DNA of 20,780 bases from an uncultured Ignavibacteriota bacterium. Its GTDB lineage: Bacteria; Bacteroidota; Ignavibacteria; Tepidaquicellales; Tepidaquicellaceae. The notes under the pieces are model-generated. The model was not told the origin of the DNA. It saw only the letters and a program-made list of their open reading frames with translations, and did no database searches. This document shows, one piece after another, positions 7,587 to 15,216 of this stretch (position 1 is the stretch's first letter; every line of letters begins with the position of its first letter). A program made the position numbers and the translations under genes. The DNA lies in the NCBI GenBank assembly GCA_903901375.1, contig CAIUQV010000618.1, positions 1 through 20,780 of the forward strand, given 5' to 3'.

Positions 7587-8676
7587 ATGTTTGAACAACA
7601 GAAATATAGATTAAAAGACTCGAGAGAAAAATTAGAAACTCTAAGGAGGTTTCTTTGAAATACCTGTTAAAATATCAAAACTTTCTGAATTAGATAAACT
7701 TTCTCAGGAAAATAATTTCTGGGAAGATCAGAAAACCGCACAATCTATCCTTCAGGAAATTTCTAATCTTAAAAAATGGATTGATGATTTCAAAATGGCA
7801 GAAAAAAAGCTTTCTGATATTGATATTCTAATGGAAATTGGTGAATCTGAAAAGGATGATAGCATCACCTCTGAACTTGATTCTGAAATTGCCGATTTCG
7901 AAATTTACTTGTCTGACTTAGAGTTCAAAAACACTCTGTCTGATAAAGACGATAAAAATGATGCAATTTTAACAATCAATTCTGGTGCAGGTGGTACAGA
8001 AGCTCAGGATTGGGCTGATATGCTTTTAAGAATGTACACACGCTTTGCTGATAGAAATAAATTTAAAGTATCTTTAGTCGATAGACTTGATGGCGATGGT
8101 GCCGGAATAAAGAGTGCTACTTTAGAAATATCCGGTGAATATGTTTACGGATATCTTAAAGCAGAAAATGGTGTACATCGTTTGGTAAGAATATCACCTT
8201 TTGATGCTAATAAGAAACGCCATACTTCTTTTGCTGCGGTTTTTGTTTCTCCTGTAATAGACGATAACATAGAAATTGAATTAAATCAAAATGATCTAAA
8301 GATTGATACATTCAGAGCTGGCGGCGCTGGGGGACAAAATGTTAATAAAGTAGAAACGGCAATTAGAATTACGCATATACCTACCGGTATTGTAGTACAG
8401 TGCCAGGCGGAACGTTCACAGCTTTCGAATAAGCTGAGTGCAATGAAAATGTTGCGTTCGAAATTATATTTGATGGAAAAAGAAAAACAGCTTGAGAAAT
8501 TAAATGATATTGAAAAAACCAAGAAGAAGATTGAGTGGGGAAGTCAGATTCGTTCATACGTATTTCATCCATACAATATGGTAAAAGATCACAGAACTGG
8601 ATATGAAACTTCAGATACTCAATCTGTTATGGATGGAAACATTGATGAATTTATCAGAGCATATTTATTAAACTGA
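7587..8676 (+). CDS. prfB: Peptide chain release factor 2, programmed +1 frameshift
   Basis: Releases the nascent chain at UGA and UAA codons. The coding path is 7587-7655 joined to 7657-8676, skipping the T at 7656, and gives 362 residues, the normal RF2 length. Zero frame encodes MFEQQKYRLKDSREKLETL then RRFL and meets TGA at 7656. The +1 frame continues EIPVKISKLSELDKL and runs without a break to the end. The stop-recognition tripeptide SPF is at residues 203-205, which marks RF2 and not RF1. The catalytic GGQ is at 248-250 in RAGGAGGQNVNKVET. The ATG at 7795, though it opens the longest uninterrupted frame, is only internal Met70. No SD precedes the 7587 ATG. The next gene starts one base after the stop. 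Confidence 0.96.
7644..7658 (+). promoter_or_regulatory. prfB programmed frameshift signal
   Basis: AGGAGG (7644-7649), then TTT, then slippery CTT (7653-7655) and the TGA stop (7656-7658), followed by A. The order and 3-base spacing equal the E. coli arrangement AGGGGG-TAT-CTT-TGA. The SD-like run pairs with 16S rRNA in the elongating ribosome and helps tRNA-Leu slip from CUU to UUU when RF2 is scarce, giving autoregulation of RF2 level. Confidence 0.95.
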
Positions 8677-8677
8677 A

Positions 8678-9895
8678 ATGAATTATAAATACTTCATAGC
8701 TAAACGTTACCTTTTCTCTAAAAAAGATTCTAAGTTTATTTCATTTATAACTTACATTTCAATCCTTGGCGTTACATTAGGTGTTGCTGCGCTAATTATT
8801 GCTATTTCAATTCTCAATGGCTTTGAAAAAGAAATTAGAGATAAAGTTGCAGGTTTAGTTTCCCATATACAAATTCATTCCTTTAAACCGGAAGGCATTA
8901 AAGACTACAAGGAAGCCTTCACAACAATTCGTGATAGTATTCAGGAAACAACAGGTATTACTGCTTACGTTCAGAAAGAAGCGGTAATCAGATTTAAAGA
9001 AAATGTAGAAGGTATCATGCTTAAAGGCGTAATCCAGGAATCTGATTTGTCTTCCACAAAGTATAATATTAAAAAGGGAGAATATAATCTTCTGCCAATT
9101 GATACAATATTTTCAAGATTGATAGTCGGTGATAAACTTGCTGAAAAATTGAATATTCAGGTAGGAAGTAAAGTAATCGTGTTTGGGCTGCAAGGAATTC
9201 CTTCGCCACTGAATACACCAAAAATTAAACAATTTATTGTTTCTGGTATTTATGAGACTGGTTTAAGGGATTATGATGATATATTAATCTATACTGATTT
9301 GCTCACTGCGCAAAAGTTATTTAACTATGGTAATTATGTTTCTGGGATTGAAATGAATATAAAAGACGTAGAAAAGGTAGAGTTGACAGTTTCAAAAATT
9401 AAACAGGTTCTCGGTTATCCGTTTTATCCACGTTCACTTTTCAAGTTATACAAAGGGCTTTTTACTTGGGTTGAATTGCAAAAAGCACCTACTCCTGTTA
9501 TTCTTGGGTTAATTATCATTGTTGCAACTTTTAACATAGTTGGGACACTTCTGATGCTTGTTTTGGAAAAGACTCAATCAGTAGGGATACTTAAATCTCT
9601 TGGAGCTTCAAGGAAAGATATAATGAAGATTTTTATATTTGATGGTCTTATTATAGGTGTAATTGGAATTATGATGGGTAATTTTTTTGGATTAACTCTA
9701 TCTTTAATTGAACAAAAATACAAGTTCTTTTCGTTGCCGGAGTTTTATTATATGAAAAATGTTCCTATTCTTATAATTCCTGAATATGTTATCCTTATTT
9801 CATGTATTACATTCGTGCTGGTTTTCCTTGCAACTTTAATTCCATCATACCTTGCTTCAAAGTTTGACCCTGTTAAATCATTAAGATTCCATTAA
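8678..9895 (+). CDS. LolC/LolE-family ABC transporter permease
   Basis: Inner-membrane permease of the lipoprotein-releasing family, which moves outer-membrane lipoproteins from the inner membrane to the carrier LolA with an ATPase (LolD). The topology is typical: one N-terminal membrane segment (about residues 20-46, FISFITYISILGVTLGVAAL), a large periplasmic MacB-like domain (about 47-265), then an FtsX domain with three membrane segments (about 270-297, 317-343 and 370-395). The cytoplasmic loop LEKTQSVGILKSLGASRKDI is the coupling motif that contacts the ATPase. The 405 residues are normal for LolC/E. No LolD is in the window, so the ATPase must be encoded elsewhere, as is usual in Bacteroidota. 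It starts one base after prfB and ends two bases before menG. Confidence 0.9.
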   Translation: MNYKYFIAKRYLFSKKDSKFISFITYISILGVTLGVAALIIAISILNGFEKEIRDKVAGLVSHIQIHSFKPEGIKDYKEAFTTIRDSIQETTGITAYVQKEAVIRFKENVEGIMLKGVIQESDLSSTKYNIKKGEYNLLPIDTIFSRLIVGDKLAEKLNIQVGSKVIVFGLQGIPSPLNTPKIKQFIVSGIYETGLRDYDDILIYTDLLTAQKLFNYGNYVSGIEMNIKDVEKVELTVSKIKQVLGYPFYPRSLFKLYKGLFTWVELQKAPTPVILGLIIIVATFNIVGTLLMLVLEKTQSVGILKSLGASRKDIMKIFIFDGLIIGVIGIMMGNFFGLTLSLIEQKYKFFSLPEFYYMKNVPILIIPEYVILISCITFVLVFLATLIPSYLASKFDPVKSLRFH

Positions 9896-9897
9896 AT

Positions 9898-10590
9898 ATG
9901 AAATTAGACAAATCCAGAGAAAACATAAGTTCGATGTTCGATGATATTGCAGGAAGATATGATTTTTTAAATCATTTTTTTACTGCTAATCTTGATAAAA
10001 GATGGCGTAAAGGTATAGTTAAATATATAAGGTCGAATAATATCAAATGTGACATGCTTGTTGATCTTGCTTCCGGAACCGGTGATATGGCAATTGAACT
10101 GTTAAACTTAACACCGTTAAAAATATATGCATTAGACATCTCACCTAAGATGTTGGATATGCTAAAAAAGAAATGCGATGATGATAGAATTATAATTGAG
10201 GTTGCCGAATCAGAAAATATGCCGTTAGAGAGTTCTTCAGTAGATATTGTTACAATCGGTTTTGGAATCCGTAATTTCAGTAATTTGAATAAATCATTAG
10301 ATGAGATATATCGGATTTTAAGGCCGGACGGGTTGTTAATTGTTCTGGAAATGTTTAATCTCGAAAAAAGAAATATTCTTTTCGAGTTTTATTTCACTAA
10401 AATTATGCCAGTATTGGGAAAACTGATTTCGCGTAGTAATACTGCTTATTCTTATTTACACAATTCTGTAATGAACTTTAAAACTGTAAATCAGTTTATC
10501 GATTTGGCGTCGAATCATGGATTTATTCATGAATACCATAAAAATAACTTCCAGAAATTTGTCTATTCGGTATTTCTTAGAAAACTATAA
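9898..10590 (+). CDS. menG: Demethylmenaquinone methyltransferase (MenG/UbiE family)
   Basis: SAM-dependent C-methylation of demethylmenaquinone, the last step of menaquinone synthesis, at the cytoplasmic face of the membrane. It has the family N-terminus (MFDDIAGRYDFLNHFFT and DKRWRKG), the SAM loop VDLASGTGDMAIELL, the acidic ribose-binding end ALDISPKMLD, and GFGIRNFSNLNKSLDEIYRILRPDG, which is specific to UbiE/MenG. The C-terminal KNNFQKFVYSVFLRKL is close to the usual family ending. The 230-residue length is normal. No ubiquinone genes are seen, so menaquinone is the likely substrate. It is last in the tight prfB-permease-menG run. Confidence 0.93.
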   Translation: MKLDKSRENISSMFDDIAGRYDFLNHFFTANLDKRWRKGIVKYIRSNNIKCDMLVDLASGTGDMAIELLNLTPLKIYALDISPKMLDMLKKKCDDDRIIIEVAESENMPLESSSVDIVTIGFGIRNFSNLNKSLDEIYRILRPDGLLIVLEMFNLEKRNILFEFYFTKIMPVLGKLISRSNTAYSYLHNSVMNFKTVNQFIDLASNHGFIHEYHKNNFQKFVYSVFLRKL

Positions 10591-10748
10591 AATTGTTTTT
10601 TAATTCAATTGTTGAATAACTTCATACTTTTGGGTTGAATTACTTTAAAACACTCTTAAGTTTAATGAACTTACTAAGTAACTTTAGAATCTCCCAGTTA
10701 ATTTAAAATAACTGATATATCAAAATATGAAATAACAACGAGCATGTA

Positions 10749-10784
10749 ATAAAAGACCCATAGTTTATACTATGGGTCTTTTAT
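10749..10784. terminator. Bidirectional intrinsic terminator
   Basis: A 15-bp perfect inverted repeat (10749-10763 and 10770-10784) encloses the loop TTTATA. The core is AGACCCATAG/CTATGGGTCT, flanked by A-run and T-run arms, so the transcript ends in a U tract in either direction. It lies between the convergent menG (plus) and leuD (minus) ends and can stop both. The other 158 bases after menG hold nothing else recognisable. Confidence 0.9.
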
Positions 10785-10802
10785 ACTTATTACAATTAAA
10801 TA

Positions 10803-11300
10803 TTATTTGGAGTATTTCGCTAGTACTTTCTTTCTGGTATATGCTACAAGTCCACCTGCTTCTACGATAGCCATACGTGCAGCTGGCAGGGGAACAGTGC
10901 TAAACTCCTTACCCTTTGTTTTGTTAATTACTTTATCTCCGGAAACTTCAATTTCGTCACCTAAATCAGCCTCAATATCGGGACACGTAATTAAATTTAA
11001 CCCTAAGTTAATTGCATTCTGAAGAAATATGCGAGCATAATCTTTAGCTATAACTACTAATCCATGTCCAAGTATTGTTGATGCAGCTTGTTCACGTGAT
11101 GAACCGGTGCCGAAATTATTCCCACCTATGATAACTGAACCTGCAGGATATTCTTTTGAATTCAGTTTAGTATTCAATTCTGTATAATCAGCAAAGCAAA
11201 ACTGAGGTGTTTCCGTTGGCAAAACAGTTGCCATATATCTCCCGGGATAAATGGCATCGGTTGATATATCATTGCCAAAAATATATACTACTTTACCCAT
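10803..11300 (-). CDS. leuD: 3-isopropylmalate dehydratase-type small subunit
   Basis: Small (swivel-domain) subunit of a two-part aconitase-family hydro-lyase. DISTDAIYPGRYMAT and the phosphate/carboxylate-binding IGGNNFGTGSSREQAA are diagnostic, and AKDYARIFLQNAINLGL follows. The 165-residue length matches the short archaeal/HacB-like LeuD type, not the 200-residue E. coli type. The specificity loop after RY reads YMAT, unlike the YLRM- or YLNT-like loops I recall for isopropylmalate or homoaconitate enzymes, so the substrate is open: isopropylmalate, homoaconitate or a dimethylmalate-type acid. The start codon overlaps the end of leuC by 8 bases. AAAGGAG lies 6 bases upstream, a strong SD that is unusual for this window. 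Confidence 0.88.
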   Translation of the reverse strand: MGKVVYIFGNDISTDAIYPGRYMATVLPTETPQFCFADYTELNTKLNSKEYPAGSVIIGGNNFGTGSSREQAASTILGHGLVVIAKDYARIFLQNAINLGLNLITCPDIEADLGDEIEVSGDKVINKTKGKEFSTVPLPAARMAIVEAGGLVAYTRKKVLAKYSK

Positions 11301-12588
11301 TGTTAACTCCTTTCGAAGGGCTTGTTATCTCTCCGGTTATTGCGCTTGTTGCTGCAACTGCAGGCGAACATAAATAAACATCACCTTTTGGATTGCCCAT
11401 TCTTCCTTTAAAGTTTCTGTTAGTTGTTGATAAAGCTACTTCGCCATCTCCAATTGCTCCTTGATGAACTCCAAGACAGCATCCGCATCCCGGATTCATT
11501 ATAACTGCTCCTGAATCCGTAAATATTTCAAGTAAACCTTGTTTCATCGCAAGTTTATATATTTCCCATGACGCAGGAAATATCAACATACGTGTGTCTG
11601 TAGCTACTTTTTTCCCTTTTAAAATTTCAGCTGCAATTTCAAGGTCATCAAGCCTGCCGTTTGTGCAGGACCCGATAACAATTTGATCTATTTTAACACC
11701 TTTTACCTCGCTGATAGGTTTCACATTATCAACTGTGTGTGGACACGCTATCTGTGGCTCGAATGAATTGGCATCGATTTCGATAATCTGACAGTATTTT
11801 GCATCATCATCTGGCAATACAGGTGTAATACTGTTGTGTGCACCTTCTACTCTCAGGTATAATTCTGTTTCCTCGTCTCCTGGGATTATACCGGCTGTAG
11901 CACCAGCTTCCACAGACATATTTGAAAGTACAAGACGTCCTGACATTGGCATATTTCTGATAGCCTCGCCGTGGAATTCTATTACTTTGAAATTAGCACC
12001 CTGATTTGTCATTTTGCCAATGATATGTAATATTAAATCTTTCGGATAAACATTATCTCTTAATTTTCCGTTTACTATCACTTTAATTGTTTCTGGTACT
12101 TCAACGTTTAAAACTACACCTAAAGACCAGACACTCGCCATTTCTGTCGCTCCAATACCAAATGCAAATGCTCCGAATGCTCCATGCGTTGTTGTATGAC
12201 TGTCTGTACCAACAACAACATATCCTGGTTTCACATAACCGTTTTCAGCAAGTATCTGATGGCAAATACCTCCTTGATCAGAACGTACATCATGAAATTT
12301 TGTAATTCTATTTGACTTAACAAAATTTCTTATTTTTTTCTGGTTTGTAGCCGTTTTTGCACTTTCAGCAGGTACCCTGTGGTCTAAAATAATAGCAATT
12401 TTATTTGGATCCCAAACTTTTTGTTCTAAACCTGTACCTTTAAAAACTTCATCAAATTGATTTATTACTAATGCTGCATTCTCGTGAGACATAGCAACAT
12501 CGACTGCGGGTTCGAGTACATCACCAGGCTTCACGGAATCTCTTCCCGTAGCCCTTGCAAGTATCTTCTCGACAATTGTCATACCCAT
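11293..12588 (-). CDS. leuC: 3-isopropylmalate dehydratase-type large subunit
   Basis: Catalytic [4Fe-4S] subunit that works with the small subunit just downstream, isomerising 2- and 3-isopropylmalate in leucine synthesis if the assignment holds. Cluster ligands are visible as Cys308 (IGSCTNGR) and Cys368/Cys371 (NPGCGCCLG). VGTDSHTTTHGAFGAFAFGIGATEMA and LDHRVPAESAKTA are family signatures. At 431 residues it belongs to the shorter LeuC2/HacA-like branch common in archaea and many anaerobes; E. coli LeuC is about 466. No leuA, leuB or aksA gene is in the window, so pathway context is missing. AAAGGAG (12598-12604) is 9 bases before the first ATG and 15 before the second, so the first ATG is preferred. 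It starts 36 bases after pepF. Confidence 0.9.
   Translation of the reverse strand: MGMTIVEKILARATGRDSVKPGDVLEPAVDVAMSHENAALVINQFDEVFKGTGLEQKVWDPNKIAIILDHRVPAESAKTATNQKKIRNFVKSNRITKFHDVRSDQGGICHQILAENGYVKPGYVVVGTDSHTTTHGAFGAFAFGIGATEMASVWSLGVVLNVEVPETIKVIVNGKLRDNVYPKDLILHIIGKMTNQGANFKVIEFHGEAIRNMPMSGRLVLSNMSVEAGATAGIIPGDEETELYLRVEGAHNSITPVLPDDDAKYCQIIEIDANSFEPQIACPHTVDNVKPISEVKGVKIDQIVIGSCTNGRLDDLEIAAEILKGKKVATDTRMLIFPASWEIYKLAMKQGLLEIFTDSGAVIMNPGCGCCLGVHQGAIGDGEVALSTTNRNFKGRMGNPKGDVYLCSPAVAATSAITGEITSPSKGVNNG
11307..11313 (-). promoter_or_regulatory. Strong ribosome binding site of leuD
   Basis: AAAGGAG on the minus strand, 6 bases before the leuD ATG and inside the last codons of leuC. It is a near-full anti-SD match at ideal spacing, whereas most genes in the window have none. 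Confidence 0.7.
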
Positions 12589-12597
12589 TGAGGTTTA

Positions 12598-12604
12598 CTC
12601 CTTT
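12598..12604 (-). promoter_or_regulatory. Strong ribosome binding site of leuC
   Basis: AAAGGAG on the minus strand, 9 bases before the first leuC ATG in the short pepF-leuC spacer. It decides the start in favour of the first ATG (MGMTIVEK) over the third codon. Confidence 0.75.
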
Positions 12605-12624
12605 GAAATTTATATTTATTAAAG

Positions 12625-14541
12625 TTATTTAATGTTTAATCTTGTCATAATCTTTTCCATTTCTGTAACAAGGTTATCAAACCTTTTAAATGCTTTTTCA
12701 TAAGGTCCTTTTGTAGTCATATCAACGCCGGCTTCTTTCAGTATGTTAATCGGATAATCCTTGCCGCCCGATTTCAGCATTCCAAGATATGCATCACGTT
12801 CTTTTTCTGTTCCGTTCGAAACCATCTCTGCAAGTGCCATCGAAGAAATTATTCCTGTGCTGTACTGGAAGACATAAAAATTATAAAAGAAGTGGGGGAT
12901 TTTACTCCACTCTGTTTGTATGTAATCATCCACCTGACAAACTCCCTTATCGTGACCGTAATATTCACGTGTCAAAGAAAGATACTTCTCATTAAGCCAG
13001 TCTGCCGTAAGTGATTTTCCTTCTTCCACTTTTTCGTGCATCGCAAGTTCAAAGTCCGCAAACAATGTCTGTCTGTATAGCGTCCCTCTAACCTGGTCGA
13101 GATATTTATCAAGTATGTAAAGTTTAAAAGTATCGTCAGTCTCGCTCTTCAGCAAATATTCCATCAGCATATTTTCGTTGAAAGTAGAAGCTATCTCTGC
13201 AAGGAAAGTAGTGTAATCCGCTGTAGGATACGGCTGATATTTATTCGAGAAGTATGAATGCATTGCATGTCCTAGTTCGTGTGTCGCAGTAGATACAGCA
13301 TCGTATTCTCCGTTGTAATTCAATTTCACGTAAGGATGCACTCCAAAAACTCCGCTTGAATACGCGCCGCTTTCCTTGTTCTTATTCGGATATATATCCA
13401 TCCATCTGCTGCTGTAAGCAACATCAAGCATATCAAGGTATTCTTTCCCGAGCGGTTTCAGAGATTCTTTGATTATCTTTTCGCTTTCTGCAAAAGTATA
13501 AAGTTTTTCTACAGAAGGAACTGCCGACGCATAGACGTCCTCATACCTGTATTTGTCAAGCTTCAGAAGTTTTTGTTTCAGCTTCAGAAATCTGTGAAGG
13601 GGATTAAGGTTTTCCTTAACTGATTTCACTAAGTTTGTATAAACTTCTCTCTGAATGTTATCGCCAAAAAGTTTAGCATCCAGACAGTTGTCAAATTTCT
13701 TAACCTTTGCTCCGAAGAAATGACTCTTAACGCTTCCATCCTGTAAAATAGCAAAAGTATTCTCGTAAGTCTTCTGGTGTTTCCAGAATTCCCTCATCAC
13801 AAGGCTTCTGTCCGCTGCATTCTTATCACCGCGGTATTTCACGTAGTTCGCATAGTTAAGCGCAACCTTTGTTCCGTTCTGCAGTGTGACTTCCGCAGGA
13901 GGAATTTCCATATCGTTCAGCATATTCGCAGTCTTGCTCGGAACACTCGAAAACAAACCCGTCATAGAAACAATCTTCTGCTGGTCTTCAGGAAGAATAT
14001 GGTCTTTATTACGCAGAATATCCTCTATCATAAAACTGTAAGGCTTCAGCTTTGGTTCTTCCTTTAAATACTGTTCAAACTTTTCTTTGCCCATTGCAAG
14101 AACATCTGGATTTATGAAAGAAAGTTTTGCACCGAAGTTAATGAAAATCGACTGAAGCTCACCTTCCATCTTCTGAAATCTCACATCTCCAATATCTGTA
14201 GCACCCTGATGAGATGAGTAAGCAGAGAGTACACCGGACTTAATATTAATCTCACTTATTAAATCAAGCAGGGTTATCATATTAGCCGAAGAGGCAGTCC
14301 AGTTTTTCTGTAAATCATCAATTCTGGCGATTAAACCGACTACAACATCTTTGTCTGCACGCCAGGCATCTTCATTCGGGTATAAATCTTCAATCTTCCA
14401 TGTGAATTCAACCGGTATTTCTTTTCTGTCAGTCAGTGAATAATCCGGAATCTTTTTGCTATTCTGACTAATAGTACTTTTGACGTTTATCATTAGCAAA
14501 CATATTAAAATTAGCGCAAGGTAAAGTTTTTTACTCACCAT
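12625..14541 (-). CDS. pepF: Oligoendopeptidase F-type M3 metallopeptidase, exported
   Basis: Zinc peptidase of family M3B that cuts oligopeptides. The zinc motif is HELGH at residues 421-425 (STATHELGHAMHSYFS), and FLAEIASTFNENML supplies the third ligand about 25 residues later. YRQTLFADFELAMHEK and the C-terminal YVFQYSTGIISSMALAEM complete the family pattern. The N-terminus is a clear Sec signal peptide: MVSKKLY, a hydrophobic core LALILICLLMINV, then a likely cut near STISQ. The enzyme therefore probably acts in the periplasm or outside, unlike the cytoplasmic Firmicutes PepF. The length of 638 is normal with the signal. Hand counts give about 38-50% GC in sample lines (13381-13440 and 13861-13920) against 25% in one aspS line (901-960), so composition differs visibly. 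No SD is seen. It may be co-transcribed with leuC. Confidence 0.93.
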   Translation of the reverse strand: MVSKKLYLALILICLLMINVKSTISQNSKKIPDYSLTDRKEIPVEFTWKIEDLYPNEDAWRADKDVVVGLIARIDDLQKNWTASSANMITLLDLISEINIKSGVLSAYSSHQGATDIGDVRFQKMEGELQSIFINFGAKLSFINPDVLAMGKEKFEQYLKEEPKLKPYSFMIEDILRNKDHILPEDQQKIVSMTGLFSSVPSKTANMLNDMEIPPAEVTLQNGTKVALNYANYVKYRGDKNAADRSLVMREFWKHQKTYENTFAILQDGSVKSHFFGAKVKKFDNCLDAKLFGDNIQREVYTNLVKSVKENLNPLHRFLKLKQKLLKLDKYRYEDVYASAVPSVEKLYTFAESEKIIKESLKPLGKEYLDMLDVAYSSRWMDIYPNKNKESGAYSSGVFGVHPYVKLNYNGEYDAVSTATHELGHAMHSYFSNKYQPYPTADYTTFLAEIASTFNENMLMEYLLKSETDDTFKLYILDKYLDQVRGTLYRQTLFADFELAMHEKVEEGKSLTADWLNEKYLSLTREYYGHDKGVCQVDDYIQTEWSKIPHFFYNFYVFQYSTGIISSMALAEMVSNGTEKERDAYLGMLKSGGKDYPINILKEAGVDMTTKGPYEKAFKRFDNLVTEMEKIMTRLNIK

Positions 14542-14854
14542 AAGTTTGTTTAGTTTTCGAGGATATTACAATATAATTCTTTATTTATCTATTTGAAATT
14601 CAATAATCTGGGTTTAATTCTTTCACAATTTTGAGTTTATCTTAGTTAATTAATTAATCTCTATTAAATAATGATTGTTCAATTCAAGATATATTATTTT
14701 AATTACTTGTTAATAATTATATGTTTAATTATACGCGAAATAGAATTTTATAATTATTTTAGTTAGGTGCATTGATTGTATATTCGGTTTTATTTAAACA
14801 TTGAAAAATTCTTCTGAAATCGCTATTTTACACTTTCAATAAATAAATCAATTA
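14542..14854. other. Divergent spacer between pepF and rpsR (313 bases)
   Basis: Very AT-rich. No reading frame, tRNA or stable GC hairpin is seen. It must hold the promoters of pepF (leftward) and rpsR (rightward). The TTAATTAATTAA run around 14645-14656 is self-complementary but AT-only. The only promoter I can propose is the rpsR candidate listed separately. Confidence 0.6.
14801..14831 (+). promoter_or_regulatory. Candidate rpsR promoter
   Basis: TTG at 14801-14803 and TATTTTAC at 14824-14831 (6 of 8 to TAnnTTTG), 20 bases apart. Initiation near 14836 would give a 5' leader of about 20 bases. Spacing and place fit; the sequence match is modest. Confidence 0.3.
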
Positions 14855-15142
14855 ATGAAAAAAGTTAAAGCGAAAAGCAATTACAGACTTACTCAGCAGT
14901 TAGCTGCAAAAAAACAAGCTGCTGCTAAGAGAAGAGACCCTTTCAAAGAAAGAGGAATCGAAAGTTTTATTGACTTCCGCGATGTCAAGCTGCTGACGAG
15001 ATTCTTAAATGAACAAGGTAAGCTTTTGCCTGCGCGTATTACGGGCTCTACTGCAAAAATGCAGAGAAAACTTACTACAGCTGTTAAAAGAGCTAGACAT
15101 CTCGCTTTTCTTCCATTCGTCAGCGAAGGATCAAAGTACTAA
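14855..15142 (+). CDS. rpsR: 30S ribosomal protein bS18
   Basis: Small-subunit protein next to bS6 on the platform. The core is typical: IDFRDVKLLTRFLNEQGKLLPARITGSTAKMQRKLTTAVKRARHLAFLPF, with GKLLPARITG and KRARHLAFLP as signatures. The 95 residues include a basic N-terminal extension of about 28 residues rich in Lys, Ala and Gln. There are no zinc-binding Cys pairs. Unusually it stands alone: rpsF, ssb and rplI, its usual operon partners, are not next to it, and it has its own terminator 29 bases downstream. In Bacteroidota ribosomes bS18, bS6 and bS21 have been reported to hold the anti-SD. No SD is before the ATG. Confidence 0.95.
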   Translation: MKKVKAKSNYRLTQQLAAKKQAAAKRRDPFKERGIESFIDFRDVKLLTRFLNEQGKLLPARITGSTAKMQRKLTTAVKRARHLAFLPFVSEGSKY

Positions 15143-15170
15143 GCGGAATTTAAAGAAATTTTTTAACTAT

Positions 15171-15207
15171 AACTCCCCGATATCTGTATCAGGGAGTTTT
15201 TTATTTT
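15171..15207 (+). terminator. Intrinsic terminator of rpsR
   Basis: AACTCCC pairs with GGGAGTT (7 bp). Inside, after one C-A mismatch, GATA pairs with TATC around the loop TCTG. A T-rich run (15197-15207) follows. It ends the rpsR transcript before the nuclease gene, which starts 9 bases after the T tract. Confidence 0.88.
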
Positions 15208-15216
15208 AAGTTATAA

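Noticed and set aside
7587..7658. prfB as a disrupted pseudogene because of the in-frame TGA
   Set aside because: The stop sits in the classic AGGAGG-TTT-CTT-TGA context and the rest of the gene is intact, so it is programmed and not a mutation.
7795..8676. Free-standing 293-residue release factor starting at the ATG at 7795
   Set aside because: The same frame is open and RF2-like for 46 codons upstream and joins the short 7587 frame through a perfect frameshift site. The ATG at 7795 is an internal methionine.
13777..14067. 96-codon plus-strand frame inside pepF
   Set aside because: It is antisense to a clearly conserved peptidase; its His/Arg/Val-rich translation reflects the higher GC of pepF.
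15009..15209. 66-codon frame overlapping the rpsR end and its terminator
   Set aside because: It is out of frame with rpsR, and its end runs through the terminator hairpin, so it is a shadow.
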